Origin: an uncultured Clostridia bacterium
Lineage (GTDB): Bacteria > Bacillota > Clostridia > UMGS1883
NCBI GenBank assembly: GCA_947630525.1
Contig: CANRHW010000103.1
Location: 1-5,856 of the forward strand
Direction: 5' to 3'
DNA length: 5,856 nt
The notes beneath the pieces were generated by a model. The model did no database searches and had not been told where the DNA came from. It was given only the letters and a program-made list of their open reading frames with translations. Shown here piece after piece: positions 5,843 to 5,856 of the stretch. Every line of letters starts with the position of its first letter. Position 1 is the stretch's first letter. Made by a program: the position numbers and the translations under genes.

Positions 5843-5848
5843 TTTATA
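5843..5848 (-). promoter_or_regulatory. Possible -10 element of the rsmF-ppa unit
   Basis: TATAAA on the minus strand lies 19 bases before ATG 5823. The matching -35 would fall beyond the window edge, so this cannot be confirmed here. Confidence 0.25.
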
Positions 5849-5856
5849 CTTGTATG

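Noticed and set aside
1..5856. A new defence, secretion or biosynthetic system
   Set aside because: All five genes belong to recognisable families, with no transposase, integrase, nuclease, toxin or unknown multi-gene cluster. The unusual content is limited to the repeat architecture and the non-coding structures listed.

Overview
The window looks like ordinary chromosome of a gut-type, anaerobic Clostridia (Oscillospiraceae-like Firmicute). This is inferred from a FeoB iron transporter followed by a FeoB-associated Cys-rich small membrane protein, a BspA-like leucine-rich-repeat secreted protein with a C-terminal tail of a type common in Clostridia, strong purine-rich Shine-Dalgarno sites, and a moderately GC-rich base composition with AT-rich intergenic DNA. 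No marker in the window fixes the genus.

Layout, left to right. (1) Bases 1-1472, plus strand: the 3' half of feoB (the start lies outside the window) and, 24 bases later, a 62-residue Cys-rich membrane peptide. Together they form the end of a ferrous-iron uptake operon, closed by a 13-bp hairpin at 1488-1517. (2) Bases 1572-3642, plus strand: a well-formed vegetative promoter, a leader of about 100 nt carrying a UUCG-capped hairpin plus T-run (a possible attenuator), then a 644-residue secreted LRR_5/BspA-like surface protein. Its core is 16 contiguous 23-residue repeats (69 bp each). The last 15 of these are organised as five 3-unit (207-bp) super-repeats. (3) Bases 3643-4024: a gene-free gap between convergent genes, packed with hairpins, several of which share a GGGAAC/GTTCCC core. 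It also holds a candidate leftward promoter that might drive a small RNA. (4) Bases 4025-5823, minus strand: a two-gene unit, an RsmF/NOL1-type rRNA m5C methyltransferase followed after 5 bases by a family I inorganic pyrophosphatase (ppa).

How the genes relate: FeoB and the Cys-rich peptide act together in Fe(II) import. The methyltransferase and pyrophosphatase are housekeeping genes that look co-transcribed. The LRR protein is an independently transcribed surface or secreted protein, probably for adhesion or binding. I found no defence system, mobile element, CRISPR array, tRNA or rRNA. The most unusual points are the 3-unit superperiod in the LRR array, the possible attenuator in its leader, and the hairpin-dense convergent gap with a possible small RNA.
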